From: Verrucomicrobiia bacterium
GTDB lineage: Bacteria; Verrucomicrobiota; Verrucomicrobiia; Opitutales; Cerasicoccaceae
NCBI GenBank assembly: GCA_030425485.1
Contig: JAUIAM010000006.1
Coordinates: 124,001-188,000, forward strand
Length of the DNA stretch: 64,000 nucleotides
Reading direction: 5' to 3'
Shown here piece by piece: positions 9,163 to 19,369 of this stretch (the stretch's first letter is position 1; every line of letters begins with the position of its first letter). The notes below the pieces were generated by a model that did no database searches, was not told where the DNA came from, and saw only the letters and a list, made by a program, of their open reading frames with translations. Position numbers and translations under genes: made by a program.

Positions 9163-9927
9163 ATGAGACACTTTCTGACCCTCTTTTCCCACGAGCTGCG
9201 CATGCTGCTGATTGCGCCGGCGACCTATGTTGCCTCGGTACTTTTCCTGCTGCTGATGGGGTTGATCTACCTGTTGGTGCTCAACGAAGCCGGCACGCGC
9301 GAGTCCGACCTGCCGCCTTCCGTGTTGTTTTTTCAGGTGTTCTGGGTGCCAGTCTTTTTCATGGTACCGCTGCTGACCATGCGCAGCATCGCCGAAGAGC
9401 GACGTCTGGGCACGCTTGAGGCGCTTATGACGACCCCGGCTACGGCCTTTCAAATCGTCCTGAGCAAGTTCCTCGGCGCCTATGTGTTTTACCTCCTGCT
9501 GTGGGGGATGACGATCGCCTTTCCCTACATCGCCGCTTACGGGCTCGAAAGCACGGCGGACAAGCAGAGTGTGCTCGAGATTGCCCCCATGATGGGCGGC
9601 TACCTCTTCATTGCCCTGAGCGGTCTGCTCTACATCGCGCTCGGCATTTTTGCCAGCAGCCTGACGCGCAGCCAGCTCGTGGCCGGGATGCTTTGCTTCA
9701 GCCTGCTGTTCATCATCGTCATCAGCGGGCAACTGTTGCTGCGGCTGCCGGTACAGGATTTTTCGTGGATGCACTGGCTGGACGCCCCGTTGGAGTACAT
9801 CCGCTCATTCAAGCACCTGGAGGACTTTAGTCGCGGCATGGTCGATACGCGGCCCTTTGTCATGTACCTCAGTAACGCCGCCCTGCTCCTGGGCATCACC
9901 ACGCTCGTCGTAGAATCCAAGGCCTGA
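9163..9927 (+). CDS. ABC-2 type transporter permease (GldF-like)
   Basis: The protein has 254 residues with about six membrane spans. After a first helix (LIAPATYVASVLFLLLMGLI) comes the ABC-2 segment FMVPLLTMRSIAEERRLGTL, in which the E/R-rich turn is typical of this permease family. It follows the ATPase after 9 bp and ends 2 bp before the GldG-like gene, so the three are almost certainly cotranscribed and form one complex. Confidence 0.88.
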   Translation: MRHFLTLFSHELRMLLIAPATYVASVLFLLLMGLIYLLVLNEAGTRESDLPPSVLFFQVFWVPVFFMVPLLTMRSIAEERRLGTLEALMTTPATAFQIVLSKFLGAYVFYLLLWGMTIAFPYIAAYGLESTADKQSVLEIAPMMGGYLFIALSGLLYIALGIFASSLTRSQLVAGMLCFSLLFIIVISGQLLLRLPVQDFSWMHWLDAPLEYIRSFKHLEDFSRGMVDTRPFVMYLSNAALLLGITTLVVESKA

Positions 9928-9929
9928 TC

Positions 9930-11396
9930 ATGTCGAGAATGGAAGAATTTAGCTACGTGCGCTGGGTGCGCCGCTTGAACCGGACGGCACAGATCATCCT
10001 GTTTGTTACGCTGGTCATGGCGATCAACTACATCGCGTCGGTTAATTTCGAGCGCTACGACCTCACGCGTGACCACCGCTTTTCGCTTTCGGCTGAGACG
10101 AAGGCGTATCTGGCGCAATTGCCCGATGACGTGCGCATCATCGTGACAACGCCCTCGGAGTCAGCCTCTGACGATGTGCGCTTTGTCCACAAGCACGTTA
10201 CGCGCTTGCTGCGTGAGTACGAGTCTTCGAGCAACTCCCGCATCAACGTCGAGTACATCAATGTTTACCGCCAGAGCGAGAAGGCCGAGGAGTTGGTCAA
10301 CCGCTTCTCCATCAGCCCGGAGCAGGACAGCGTGATTATCGTCAGCAGTGGCGACAATTACAAGCAGGTGCTCCCGCCGGACCTGTGGAAAGTCGATGAA
10401 GAGGGCCCGACAGCCTTTACCGGGGAGCAGGCCTTTACCTCGGCTATCCTCGATGTGACGGACCAGAACAACAAGACGATTTACTTCCTCAAGGGCCACG
10501 GGGAAATGCAGCCCGATGACGTCGATCCGTTGCGTGGGCTTTCTCAGGCTTCGTACTTCCTGCGTCAGCGAAACTTCGAGCAGGGGATGCTCGACCTGAC
10601 CACCGTGCCCAAGGTGCCGGAAGATGCCGGGCTCGTTGTGGTGGCCGGACCGCAAACGGAGCTGCTTCCGCCCGAGCAGGAGAAACTGCGCCGCTACCTG
10701 AGTGAGCAGAATGGGCGCATGTTGGTGCTGCTCGACCCGGCCCGCTCGCACGGTATGGACGACCTCTTTTACGACTGGGGGGTGCTGGCCAGCGACATGA
10801 TTGTCATTGAGGCTTCCAATGAGTTTATCGCCTCCGAGGGAGACTCGCTCATCGGCAACTTCAAGGAACACTCGCTGACGGACATCCTGCGCAAAAACCA
10901 GCTCAAGGTACTGGTCGGGCTAAGCCGTCCGATCCGCTTTGACGAGGGCTCACCCATTGATGCGAGCCTGACCGTGACCGAGCTCATGCTCTCATCGCCC
11001 CAGAGCTGGGCCGAGACGGAGTACCAGAAGGACCCCATCAGCTTTGATAATAACTACGACATTGCCGGACCGGTGCCCATCGCCGTTGTCTCGGAGCGTT
11101 CCGCTGGCGACCGCTTTGGGCTGAACATCCCCGGCGGTCGCCTGATGGTCATCGGTAACACCAATGTGTTCAGCAACAACCGCTTTAACACCGCGGCCAA
11201 CGAGCTGCTTTTCCACAACATCATCCACTGGATTCTCGACCAGGAGTCGCTGGTCAACATCCAGCCCCGCAAGCTGGAGGATTACCAGATCACGCTCAGC
11301 CGCCAGGACCTCATCGACACGGGTTTTCGCCTCCTGATTCTTCCAGGCGGAGTTGCCTGTCTGGGGATTCTCATTTCCATTATACGTCGCCGCTAA
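9930..11396 (+). CDS. GldG-like ABC transporter accessory protein
   Basis: The protein has 488 residues. A cytoplasmic N-terminus is followed by one membrane helix (IILFVTLVMAINYIASV), then a large periplasmic ABC_transp_aux-type domain with the start LTRDHRFSLSAETKAYLAQL, the region FLKGHGEMQP, and LLDPARSHGMDDLFYDWGV. A second helix sits at the extreme C-terminus (LLILPGGVACLGILISI) and ends in RRR. This matches GldG family topology. In Bacteroidota GldG is needed for gliding; here the role is unknown and no other gliding genes are visible. Confidence 0.87.
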   Translation: MSRMEEFSYVRWVRRLNRTAQIILFVTLVMAINYIASVNFERYDLTRDHRFSLSAETKAYLAQLPDDVRIIVTTPSESASDDVRFVHKHVTRLLREYESSSNSRINVEYINVYRQSEKAEELVNRFSISPEQDSVIIVSSGDNYKQVLPPDLWKVDEEGPTAFTGEQAFTSAILDVTDQNNKTIYFLKGHGEMQPDDVDPLRGLSQASYFLRQRNFEQGMLDLTTVPKVPEDAGLVVVAGPQTELLPPEQEKLRRYLSEQNGRMLVLLDPARSHGMDDLFYDWGVLASDMIVIEASNEFIASEGDSLIGNFKEHSLTDILRKNQLKVLVGLSRPIRFDEGSPIDASLTVTELMLSSPQSWAETEYQKDPISFDNNYDIAGPVPIAVVSERSAGDRFGLNIPGGRLMVIGNTNVFSNNRFNTAANELLFHNIIHWILDQESLVNIQPRKLEDYQITLSRQDLIDTGFRLLILPGGVACLGILISIIRRR

Positions 11397-11411
11397 CTTT
11401 CTCTTCCCACC

Positions 11412-13388
11412 ATGCGTATCAAGCTCACCATCGTTCTGATTATCCTGAATCTGGCGGCCTTCTACTGGATTTACGAGCTGGAGAAGGGCGCGGACCCGCG
11501 CGACTCCTACCGCAAGGAAACGGTCAACGTCCTGCCCAACGCGGCCAGCGTGGACGAGGTTCGCATCCAGGTTAACATGGGCCAAAAGCAGGAGGAGCGC
11601 GTCATCAAGCGCACCCGCAACTACTGGGAGATCACCAGCCCCTTCGTCTGGGCCGCCAACGAGAACGCCATCCAGCGCATTTTAACCCAGCTACAGTTCC
11701 TGGAAAAGGAGACAAGCATCCCGCTGGAGGATATTGAAAAAAGCTCGCAGAGCTTGGCCGACTTTGGTCTGGAAAACCCGACCATCATCCTCAGTTACCA
11801 CGCCGGTGACGACGTTACAGTGCTTAAGATCGGTTCACCTACCGAGATGGGCAACCGCATCTACCTGCTGCCCGAGGGCAGCGACGAGGTTTATGTCGTG
11901 AGCAACGAGCTGCTCAAGGCCATCACGATCAGTCTTTCGGAGTTGCGCAGCGACCGCGTGATTAACATCCCGCTCTTTGAGGTGCGCTCGCTCAGTATCG
12001 AGCAGGGCGACCAGCGTTACCGCTTTGAGGAAAGCGACGATACCTGGTGGCTTGTTACGCCTATCCGCGCCCGGGCCGATAATGCCCGCATGGACGCTGC
12101 CCTGGGCGAATTCGTCTCCCTGCGCAGCCTGAACATCGTTCGCGACCTGCCCAGCGGGGGTGAGGCGGCCATCTTTGGGCAGCCCATGATGCGCGTCACG
12201 GTCAGCGGAAACAACCGCCGTCGCACACTGGTGGTGGGGTCCAAGGTGGAGAACCTGCACGAGGGAGAACCGACCCTGCACTATGCCCGACTGGAGGATG
12301 ATCCGGCCTCGGGCACGATTTTCACCATCGATGTCTCCAAGCTGGAAGGGCTGCAAGATCCGGCTGAGCGGCTACGGGAGCGCAGGTTCCTCCGCTTCGA
12401 TCCGGCCAGTGTGAACGCGGTCGAGATCACCGAAGATGGCAAGACGCTTACCCTGCAAAAGCTGGAAAAGCGTCAAGCCGAGGAGCCCGATTCGTGGCAG
12501 ATTTTCCGTCGCGGTGCCGATGGCTCGATTTTGACCGAGCCTGCGGATTCCAACATCGTTGTCCGTTTGCTGGTAGAGCTGCGGAAGCTTGAGGCCCGTG
12601 AATTCGTCAGCGACGCGCCCTCGGGCGAAGACCTCAAGCAGTGGGGGCTGGCTGAGCCGCGCACGCGCTTGACGCTCAAGGACGGGACGGACCAAACGCT
12701 TTTGCTCGGCCTCGGTGCCGGAGATGGTAAGCTCTACGCCAAGCTCGAAAGCGAGCCCTTTGTTTACGAAGTCGGTGCTCTTATTTTGCCGTATATCAGC
12801 TCAGACCCCTTGCTTTACCGCTCCCGCGTGCTCAATCAGGCCCTGGTGGGTGCCCGCGTGGTTAGCCTGGACTTGACTGATCTGGAGACCGGAGAAACCC
12901 TCCTCTCGGACAAGATCGACCAGAGTAAGGAGACCTGGAGCATGTACTTGCAGTCTCGCCCCGAGAAGGAGAACGCGAGCATCATCGCCTTGATTGACCA
13001 GTTGGAAAACTTCCATGTGCAGAGTTACCAGTACACGAAGTTTGCCCCGCTCCCGGGGAAGCCCTGGCGCTACCGCCTGGTGGTGGAGTACTTCTTACCC
13101 GGCAGCACGGACAGCACGACCACGCGTCGCGAGTATGACTTTAGCGTGCGTTCCGAGGCCAACACGCAGGTGGGTGGTTCCGTCGAGGACAAGCTCACCT
13201 TCATGCTGGTGCAGCCCATGATCGACGCGCTCTTCCAACTGACGTTCGTCAAGGATACACCCCAATTACCGGAAACACCCGCTGGGGTGGAGTCCGCCAC
13301 TCAGCCCGCACTACCCGAAACCGACGCCAGTCCGGCCAAGTCAGCCGCTCCGCCAGCCACGCCAGCCAGCGGGGGCGAAACCCGCTAG
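11412..13388 (+). CDS. DUF4340 domain-containing membrane-anchored protein
   Basis: The protein has 658 residues, an N-terminal signal anchor (LTIVLIILNLAAFYWIYELE) and a long soluble extracytoplasmic part containing repeated DUF4340 units. Each unit has the pattern of a 'W.I..P....AN' strand (WEITSPFVWAANENAIQ, WWLVTPIRARADNARMD, WQIFRRGADGSIL). The C-terminus is a proline/alanine/serine-rich tail. DUF4340 proteins habitually follow GldG-like genes in Verrucomicrobiota and Planctomycetota, and are thought to be part of that transporter assembly. The biochemical role is not known. Confidence 0.85.
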   Translation: MRIKLTIVLIILNLAAFYWIYELEKGADPRDSYRKETVNVLPNAASVDEVRIQVNMGQKQEERVIKRTRNYWEITSPFVWAANENAIQRILTQLQFLEKETSIPLEDIEKSSQSLADFGLENPTIILSYHAGDDVTVLKIGSPTEMGNRIYLLPEGSDEVYVVSNELLKAITISLSELRSDRVINIPLFEVRSLSIEQGDQRYRFEESDDTWWLVTPIRARADNARMDAALGEFVSLRSLNIVRDLPSGGEAAIFGQPMMRVTVSGNNRRRTLVVGSKVENLHEGEPTLHYARLEDDPASGTIFTIDVSKLEGLQDPAERLRERRFLRFDPASVNAVEITEDGKTLTLQKLEKRQAEEPDSWQIFRRGADGSILTEPADSNIVVRLLVELRKLEAREFVSDAPSGEDLKQWGLAEPRTRLTLKDGTDQTLLLGLGAGDGKLYAKLESEPFVYEVGALILPYISSDPLLYRSRVLNQALVGARVVSLDLTDLETGETLLSDKIDQSKETWSMYLQSRPEKENASIIALIDQLENFHVQSYQYTKFAPLPGKPWRYRLVVEYFLPGSTDSTTTRREYDFSVRSEANTQVGGSVEDKLTFMLVQPMIDALFQLTFVKDTPQLPETPAGVESATQPALPETDASPAKSAAPPATPASGGETR

Positions 13389-13399
13389 GATCGACTGCC

Positions 13400-16225
13400 A
13401 TGAAAGGGGCCAAATCAGGTGCCAAGCTCGGGTTCGGGAGTCGACTCCTGTGCTGGGGCATTCGTGTGCTGAATATCGGGCTTGGCCTGTTTCTGTTTGT
13501 GCAGGTGATCTTGCTGGTGGTGCTGCTGAAGATTGGCGAAATCCCGGTGCCGGAGTTCGTTATCGAAAAGCTGGAGCGAAAGCTGGCCGTGGAGGGTGTC
13601 AAGGTGGAGCTAAGCAGCGTGGAACTGGACCTGCGCGGTGTGCTCTTGCTGCGGGGGGTAAAGCTCGGGCTCAACGAGTACAGCGAGTACCTGGTCGAGA
13701 CCGATCTCGTGCTCCTGCATTTTCCACCTTGGGCACTCTTTAGTGGTAGCTTTATGCCGGACGAGGTCTGGGTATCGCACTGCCAGCTCTTCTGTCCGGC
13801 GGTGCTATCGCCCACGGGTCAGCGCGAGGCTGTGGCCGACGATATTTACTCGGAGATCAAAATTTCGCGCGATGAGATCACGCTGGAGCGCCTACTCTTA
13901 CGGGTCGGTTCGCTCGACGCTGTCATCCGCGGCACGATGGTTCGTCCGCAAGGTGAGCTGGCTAAAGAGGATGATGAGGAGCTGGACGGGCACTCGCTGG
14001 CCGAGACCTACTCCGAGGTTTGTCATGCGATGCTCGGGGCCCACACCTGGCTCAAGCGATTTACCGAGCCAGAGTTGTGGATCAGCCTCCGCATCGAGGA
14101 AGAGGAGTCGCGCGCGTACATGCGTCTGCAGACGCAGGACTTTAACCTCGGTAACGGCGCTGAGGGCAAGCACGTCGTGCTCAAGGCGCTGGGGGCGGGC
14201 CGCGGCCCGGATAATTACCAACTGCGGCGCGTTATGTTTCAGGTGCGCGATGTGGCTTGGAAAGAAGAGGTTTCGGCAGGTTCTTTGCAGGCCATCGCCC
14301 GCTTACCGGAGCAGAGTAAGCAGCGTTGGCCGCAGACGCTCAATATCGGGGGCCACGATCTGCAGGGGGGGGGGCTTTCGCTGAGTGCGTTTTCCGGAAA
14401 GCTGAATCTGGCCGACATCCATCGTCCCGAGGGCACCCTGTACCTACAGGACGGCACCAACTGGATGAACGTGAACGGGTGGGTCGATACCGAGAAGGAG
14501 ACGGCTGATGTCGCGGTGGATGCCTTTTGGGACCCGACCTATTTCTTCAGTTCTTCGCTGCTGGGGGACAAGGCCAAGTTTCCCGATCTGGAGTGTCAGG
14601 AGCGCCCGCGCTGGGGGGCACGTGTTTATCTGGACGAGCACTATGCTTTTGACCACCTCGATGTCACGGTGGATTTTGGCAAAACCCGGCTGGAGAGTCT
14701 TCAACTGGAGTCTGTCTATGCGGAAGGCTCGGGTAGCCCGGATAAGATCGCCATCACCAAGGCTATCCTGGCGACGGATCGTTACTCCATTGAAGGGAGC
14801 TATTTTCAGAACCTGAAAACGAACCACTACCGCTTTCTGGTGCGCGGTCACCTCGACCCCATCGACATCGATTTCATCGTGGATGAGGACTGGTGGGCGC
14901 CGCTGTGGAAGCGTTTCGAGTATCATGGGCAGTTGCCTTATGCCAACCTCGACCTGAGCGGGTATTATGGAGGCGGCACGAAGGACAAATTCTTCTTCGG
15001 CTATAACGAGTTTTGGGATTTCTCTTACAACGGCATCCCCATGGACGGCATGTCGGCCATGCTCTGGCGCTCGCCACTCCAGCTCACGCTCTATGATATG
15101 AAGGGGCACGGCAAGGACGGTGACTTCAACGGTACCCTGCAGTTTAACTACACGGAAAAGGGCGACGACCGGAAGTCGCTTGCCTTCGCCGTTGCGAGCA
15201 CGCTGCCTCTCAACGAAGCAGCCGAGCTGGTTGGTCCCGAAGCGATCGATATCGCCAAGGAGTTCCGGACGACGGCTCCGCCCGAGCTTCAGGTGACGGG
15301 CCTAATCTTTGGCGAGGACAGCGATCAGCCCCCGGGCGACCTCTACCTCAATATCCACGGGACGATGGATTCGCAGGTCACCTATGAGGGCTTCGTCTTC
15401 GACCACGTGGACTTTGATGCGGTCAAAAGCCCGGATGCGATTCATCTGCCCGACTTCACCTTTGGCATGGCCCAGGGCTCGGGCACGGGTGACGCCAAGG
15501 TCACCCTCCACAGCGACGAGCACCGCACGCTGGAAATTTCCATCAACATGAAGGACGCCAAGTACCTCCTGCTCAAAGAGGCGGTGCCGTTCTTCGACGA
15601 CGGCGCAGAGACCGAACACGGCGCCAAGGCGGTGACGAAGTCCGCCGAATCGTTGGCCAAAACCAAGCAGAACGAGCCTAAAAAGTTGGCCCAGGAGGCT
15701 GAGGCTTTGGTCGATCTGGAGATGTCGGTCGGCGGAACCCTCGGCGAGTTGGATAGCTTTAACGGCTACGGGCGGTTTAAGATTCGGGAGGCGTTCCTGG
15801 GCCAGTTGCACCTCTTTGGCGGGCTCTCTCGCGTGGTGCAGTCCGTCGGGCTCAACCTCGGCACGCTTGAGTTTACCCATGGGCACGCGCCCTTTCTCAT
15901 GGGGCAGGGCTACCTGTACTTCCCAAACCTCGTCGTGGGCGGAGACACGGCCAAGGTAAAGGCCAACGGTAACCTCAAGCTCGGGGACGATACCCTGAAC
16001 TTTTACGTCTCCCTCTATCCGCTGGGCGGGATAAACGTGCCCATCGTTTCGCAGATTTTCTCCATCATCAACCCCTTGACCAACACGATCGAGTCTCACC
16101 TGACCGGGACCGTCCAGGAGCCCAATTGGGACGTAGGCATCAGCCTGGGGGCGGTTTTCTCCGGGCAGGAGAAGGTCGAAAACCTGACTGGTCAGAGCTT
16201 CCCCAAGGGATTTCTGGACGAGTAG
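13400..16225 (+). CDS. Large AsmA-like membrane-anchored protein
   Basis: The protein has 941 residues with one N-terminal membrane helix (about 25-50) and a very long beta-rich periplasmic part. The C-terminal 150 residues carry an AsmA-like C-terminal signature: FGGLSRVVQSVGLNLGTLEF, GQGYLYFPNLVVGG and PLTNTIESHLTGTVQEPNW. AsmA/TamB/YhdP proteins form grooved bridges that carry phospholipids to the outer membrane. Being last in the ABC/GldG/DUF4340 run suggests a shared envelope job. A charged, lysine-rich linker near residues 735-775 interrupts the beta pattern. The specific function is inferred. Confidence 0.8.
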   Translation: MKGAKSGAKLGFGSRLLCWGIRVLNIGLGLFLFVQVILLVVLLKIGEIPVPEFVIEKLERKLAVEGVKVELSSVELDLRGVLLLRGVKLGLNEYSEYLVETDLVLLHFPPWALFSGSFMPDEVWVSHCQLFCPAVLSPTGQREAVADDIYSEIKISRDEITLERLLLRVGSLDAVIRGTMVRPQGELAKEDDEELDGHSLAETYSEVCHAMLGAHTWLKRFTEPELWISLRIEEEESRAYMRLQTQDFNLGNGAEGKHVVLKALGAGRGPDNYQLRRVMFQVRDVAWKEEVSAGSLQAIARLPEQSKQRWPQTLNIGGHDLQGGGLSLSAFSGKLNLADIHRPEGTLYLQDGTNWMNVNGWVDTEKETADVAVDAFWDPTYFFSSSLLGDKAKFPDLECQERPRWGARVYLDEHYAFDHLDVTVDFGKTRLESLQLESVYAEGSGSPDKIAITKAILATDRYSIEGSYFQNLKTNHYRFLVRGHLDPIDIDFIVDEDWWAPLWKRFEYHGQLPYANLDLSGYYGGGTKDKFFFGYNEFWDFSYNGIPMDGMSAMLWRSPLQLTLYDMKGHGKDGDFNGTLQFNYTEKGDDRKSLAFAVASTLPLNEAAELVGPEAIDIAKEFRTTAPPELQVTGLIFGEDSDQPPGDLYLNIHGTMDSQVTYEGFVFDHVDFDAVKSPDAIHLPDFTFGMAQGSGTGDAKVTLHSDEHRTLEISINMKDAKYLLLKEAVPFFDDGAETEHGAKAVTKSAESLAKTKQNEPKKLAQEAEALVDLEMSVGGTLGELDSFNGYGRFKIREAFLGQLHLFGGLSRVVQSVGLNLGTLEFTHGHAPFLMGQGYLYFPNLVVGGDTAKVKANGNLKLGDDTLNFYVSLYPLGGINVPIVSQIFSIINPLTNTIESHLTGTVQEPNWDVGISLGAVFSGQEKVENLTGQSFPKGFLDE

Positions 16226-16275
16226 CCCATTTTTCTTAGCAATCGTATCGCCAGAGCGCTCAGCCCTTTTGTCTC

Positions 16276-16755
16276 ATGCCCAAGCCCCTGCAGCTAACCA
16301 TTATTTCCGGCGGCCAGACTGGGGTGGACCGGGCAGCACTGGATGCAGCCCTGGCGGCGGGTGTGCCCTGTGGAGGCTTTTGCCCACGCGGACGCAAGGC
16401 CGAGGACGGCGTCATCCCGGCGCGTTACCCGCTCACGGAATCACTGAGCAGCCAGTACCAAATGCGGACGCTGGAGAATATCCTGACCACGGACGGCACC
16501 GTGATTTTCTACGAGGGGGTGCTTCGGGGTGGGACGCGCCTGACTGCCCGATTGGCGCAATTGCACCTAAAACCGCTTCTTTTGCTTGATCTCGCGGCGT
16601 TGGAGGACAAGTTAGCGGCTCGACAAATCCGGACTTTTTGCCGTCAGCATCGCCTCAAGCGTCTGAACGTGGCTGGTCCCCGAAAAAGTCAGCATCCGGG
16701 CCTTGGTGAGCGGGTTCTGGTCATTTTGGGGGCATTGCTGGCCAAAAATGCCTGA
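16276..16755 (+). CDS. Putative molybdenum carrier / YpsA-like Rossmann protein
   Basis: The protein has 159 residues. Its opening is the signature IISGGQTGVDRAALDAALAAG followed by GGFCPRGRKAEDG and ARYPLTE, as in the Rossmann-fold family annotated as putative molybdenum carrier proteins (related to SLOG/YpsA nucleotide-binding folds). The C-terminus is less typical. Actual metal or ligand binding cannot be read from the sequence. It sits between the AsmA-like gene and accB on the same strand. Confidence 0.82.
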   Translation: MPKPLQLTIISGGQTGVDRAALDAALAAGVPCGGFCPRGRKAEDGVIPARYPLTESLSSQYQMRTLENILTTDGTVIFYEGVLRGGTRLTARLAQLHLKPLLLLDLAALEDKLAARQIRTFCRQHRLKRLNVAGPRKSQHPGLGERVLVILGALLAKNA

Positions 16756-16885
16756 AAATCGTCACATTTGCGTTACAACAAAACATTGCCCGCGGCATAA
16801 AAACTCTCCTAGTGTCTTAACTTTCTGACTACTCGAGCTTCTACGGCTCCTATGACATTCGAAACTGGAAAGGCATTTCTCCCTC

Positions 16886-17344
16886 ATGGATCTCAAGGAA
16901 ATTAAACAAATCATCGACCTGATGAAGCGCTCGGACTTGACGGAGTTCGAGATCGAAGAGCAGGATCTTAAGCTGCGCATTTGCCGCGATTCCAAGCACG
17001 CCGTGCCGGTGGTGGCCCACGCCCCGGTCGCAGCCGCCCCCGTGGCAGCACCCGCGCCTGTCGCACCCGCTCCGGCAGCATCTGCCCCCGCTGAGGACAA
17101 GAACGCGCTGGTGGTAAAGTCCCCCATGGTCGGCACTTTCTACCGTTCCCCCAGTCCGGACAGTAAGCCCTTTGTTGACGTGGGCACTGCTGTGCAGCCT
17201 GACTCTGTTGTCTGCATCATCGAGGCCATGAAGGTGATGAACGAAATTCAGTCTGAGGTGAAGGGCATCATCACCGAAATGCTGGTTGAGAACGGACAGG
17301 CCGTCGAGTACGGACAACCCCTCTTCAAGCTCAAGGCTTCCTGA
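16886..17344 (+). CDS. accB: Acetyl-CoA carboxylase biotin carboxyl carrier protein (BCCP)
   Basis: The protein has 152 residues. An N-terminal helix pair (about 1-35) leads into an alanine/proline-rich swinging linker (about 40-70), then a biotinyl domain with [12 protein letters not shown], where the lysine near 116 is the biotinylation site. It carries carboxybiotin between AccC and the carboxyltransferase in fatty-acid initiation. accC follows after 58 bp on the same strand. BirA, which would biotinylate it, is encoded at 6187-7188. No FapR- or FadR-like operator was recognised in the 130 bp upstream. Confidence 0.95.
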   Translation: MDLKEIKQIIDLMKRSDLTEFEIEEQDLKLRICRDSKHAVPVVAHAPVAAAPVAAPAPVAPAPAASAPAEDKNALVVKSPMVGTFYRSPSPDSKPFVDVGTAVQPDSVVCIIEAMKVMNEIQSEVKGIITEMLVENGQAVEYGQPLFKLKAS

Positions 17345-17402
17345 GCCCATTTTTCTTCCGACCAGTGACCGGGCGATGTCAGCGCGGTTACGCCGATTTG
17401 TC

Positions 17403-18782
17403 ATGATTCAAAAAGTCCTTATTGCCAACCGTGGTGAAATCGCCCTGCGCATCGTGCGGGCTTGCCGCGAGCTCGGTGTCAAAACTCTTGCGGTATATTC
17501 CGAGGCCGACGAGCAGTCCCTGCATGTACAGTTGGCCGACGAGGCCATCTGCATCGGCAGCGCCCCTTCATCCGACAGCTACCTCAAGGCCGACCGCATC
17601 ATCAGCGCGGCCGAAGTCGCCGATGTGGACGCCATCCACCCCGGCTACGGCTTCCTATCGGAAAACGCCGAGTTCGCCGAGCAGTGCGAGAGCTGCAACA
17701 TCAAGTTCATCGGACCCAGCTCCGAGACCATCCGCCTCATGGGGGACAAGGCTATGGCCAAAGCCGTGGCCAAAAAGGCTAAGGCTCCTGTCATCCCCGG
17801 CAGCGAAGGCCCGATCAAGTCAGAGGCCGAGGCGGTAAAAATCGCCAAGGAAATCGGCTTTCCGGTCATCATCAAGGCGGTCGCCGGTGGTGGGGGTAAG
17901 GGCATGCGCCTGGCCCACAATGCCGTGGCCTTTGCTCGCGAGTTCGAGATGGCCCGCGCCGAAGCCGAAAAGGCCTTTGGTAACGGCGACGTCTACGTCG
18001 AAAAGTTTATCGAAGAGCCGCGCCACATCGAAATCCAGCTTCTGGCCGATGAGCACGGCAAGGTACTTCACTTGGGTGAGCGCGACTGCTCCGTCCAGCG
18101 CCGCTACCAGAAAGTGGTGGAAGAGGCCCCGTCGCCTTTCGTTGATGACAAGATGCGGGCCAAAATGGGCCGCGCTGCTGTCCGCATCGCCGAAGCCTGC
18201 AACTACCAGAATGCCGGTACGGTGGAGTTCCTCGTCGACAAAAACGGCGATTTCTACTTCATCGAGATGAACACCCGCATTCAGGTGGAGCACGGCGTGA
18301 CCGAGGAGATTACCGGGCTGGACCTGGTTAAGCGCCAGATACGCATTGCCAGCGGTGAGCGCCTCGACCTGGAGCAGAAGGACATCACCTTTACCCGGCA
18401 CGCCATCGAGTGTCGCATCAACGCCGAAGACCCGGCACGTAATTTCGCCCCCTGCCCGGGAAAAATCGACCTGTATTACTCACCCGGCGGCCACGGTGTG
18501 CGTGTGGACTCCCACATCTATGGTGGCTACGAGGTGCCCCCGCACTACGATAGCATGATCGCCAAGCTCATTACCTACGGCAAGACTCGTGAGGTCGCGA
18601 TTGACCGCATGTACCGCGCGCTCAATGAGTATATTATTCGCGGCATCCGTACCTCGATTCCGTTTTGCTCGGCCATCATGAAAGACCCGGTATTCCGCAA
18701 TGGGGATGCCACCACCAAGTTTGTGGGCGACTTCCTTGAGCGCACGCCAAAGGACCTTTTTACCCCGGGTGACGACGCCTGA
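17403..18782 (+). CDS. accC: Acetyl-CoA carboxylase, biotin carboxylase subunit
   Basis: The 459-residue ATP-grasp enzyme carboxylates biotin on BCCP using bicarbonate and ATP. It shows the N-terminal [18 protein letters not shown], the glycine loop [22 protein letters not shown], and the catalytic region [20 protein letters not shown]. The ATG at 17403 is chosen because [11 protein letters not shown] is the family N-terminus; the frame stays open 39 codons upstream but that extension resembles nothing. The residue after EH is Gly-Val rather than the more usual Pro-Val. Confidence 0.95.
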   Translation: MIQKVLIANRGEIALRIVRACRELGVKTLAVYSEADEQSLHVQLADEAICIGSAPSSDSYLKADRIISAAEVADVDAIHPGYGFLSENAEFAEQCESCNIKFIGPSSETIRLMGDKAMAKAVAKKAKAPVIPGSEGPIKSEAEAVKIAKEIGFPVIIKAVAGGGGKGMRLAHNAVAFAREFEMARAEAEKAFGNGDVYVEKFIEEPRHIEIQLLADEHGKVLHLGERDCSVQRRYQKVVEEAPSPFVDDKMRAKMGRAAVRIAEACNYQNAGTVEFLVDKNGDFYFIEMNTRIQVEHGVTEEITGLDLVKRQIRIASGERLDLEQKDITFTRHAIECRINAEDPARNFAPCPGKIDLYYSPGGHGVRVDSHIYGGYEVPPHYDSMIAKLITYGKTREVAIDRMYRALNEYIIRGIRTSIPFCSAIMKDPVFRNGDATTKFVGDFLERTPKDLFTPGDDA

Positions 18783-18887
18783 GCGGGCCGTATTTTAGCT
18801 TTGCGATACCGACCCGGAATCGCATAGCGTATGGTCAGCCACCGCGCGCTGTCCCTTTTTTAAACCGCAATCTTAACGCACGAAACC

Positions 18888-19358
18888 ATGCCAGCAAAAA
18901 AAGCCACCAAGCCTGCCGACGAGCAGGAGCAGCACACGATTCCAACCCCGACCGAGAGCAGTGACGCAGCCGATGCGTTTCACATCAGCATCTCTGTGGT
19001 GGCCAACATTGTGAAAATGGCAGCCCTGCAGGTCGATGGTGTTTACTCCGTGGGCGGCAGTTTCGCAGAAGGCATCTGGGAGACCCTCGGGGGCAAGAAG
19101 GCCGACCGCTCTGTGGAAGTCGATGAAGACGAAGTCGGCAACTACCTGATTAAGATTCGGGTGGAAATGCGCTTCGGCGTCGTTATTGCCTCCACCGCTC
19201 AGGAAGTCGTTCGCGCCATCCGCTCGGAAGTCGAGCGCATGACCGAAAAGACCGTCGGCAAGGTGGACGTCATCGTAGACAGCGTTCGTATGGAAACGGT
19301 TGATGACAAGGAAGAGCCGAAGAAGCCGGAAGGTTGGGAGCATCCGCACACCGACTAG
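18888..19358 (+). CDS. Asp23/Gls24 family envelope stress protein (YqhY-like)
   Basis: The protein has 156 residues. A charged N-terminal tail of about 30 residues precedes an Asp23 domain: FHISISVVANIVKMAALQVDG, then VEVDEDEVGNYLIKIRVEMRFG and a C-terminal helix VERMTEKTVGKVDVIVDSVR. The position right after accB-accC mirrors B. subtilis, where the Asp23 paralogue yqhY follows accBC and its loss disturbs fatty-acid synthesis. A similar link here is an inference. The next gene encodes an AmaP-like membrane anchor, the natural partner of Asp23 proteins. Confidence 0.88.
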   Translation: MPAKKATKPADEQEQHTIPTPTESSDAADAFHISISVVANIVKMAALQVDGVYSVGGSFAEGIWETLGGKKADRSVEVDEDEVGNYLIKIRVEMRFGVVIASTAQEVVRAIRSEVERMTEKTVGKVDVIVDSVRMETVDDKEEPKKPEGWEHPHTD

Positions 19359-19369
19359 TGCCTGCCTGA

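Noticed and set aside
8320-9774. 484-codon minus-strand open frame
   Set aside because: It spans two coupled ABC genes on the other strand and is rich in His/Gln/Arg, as expected from reversed codons.
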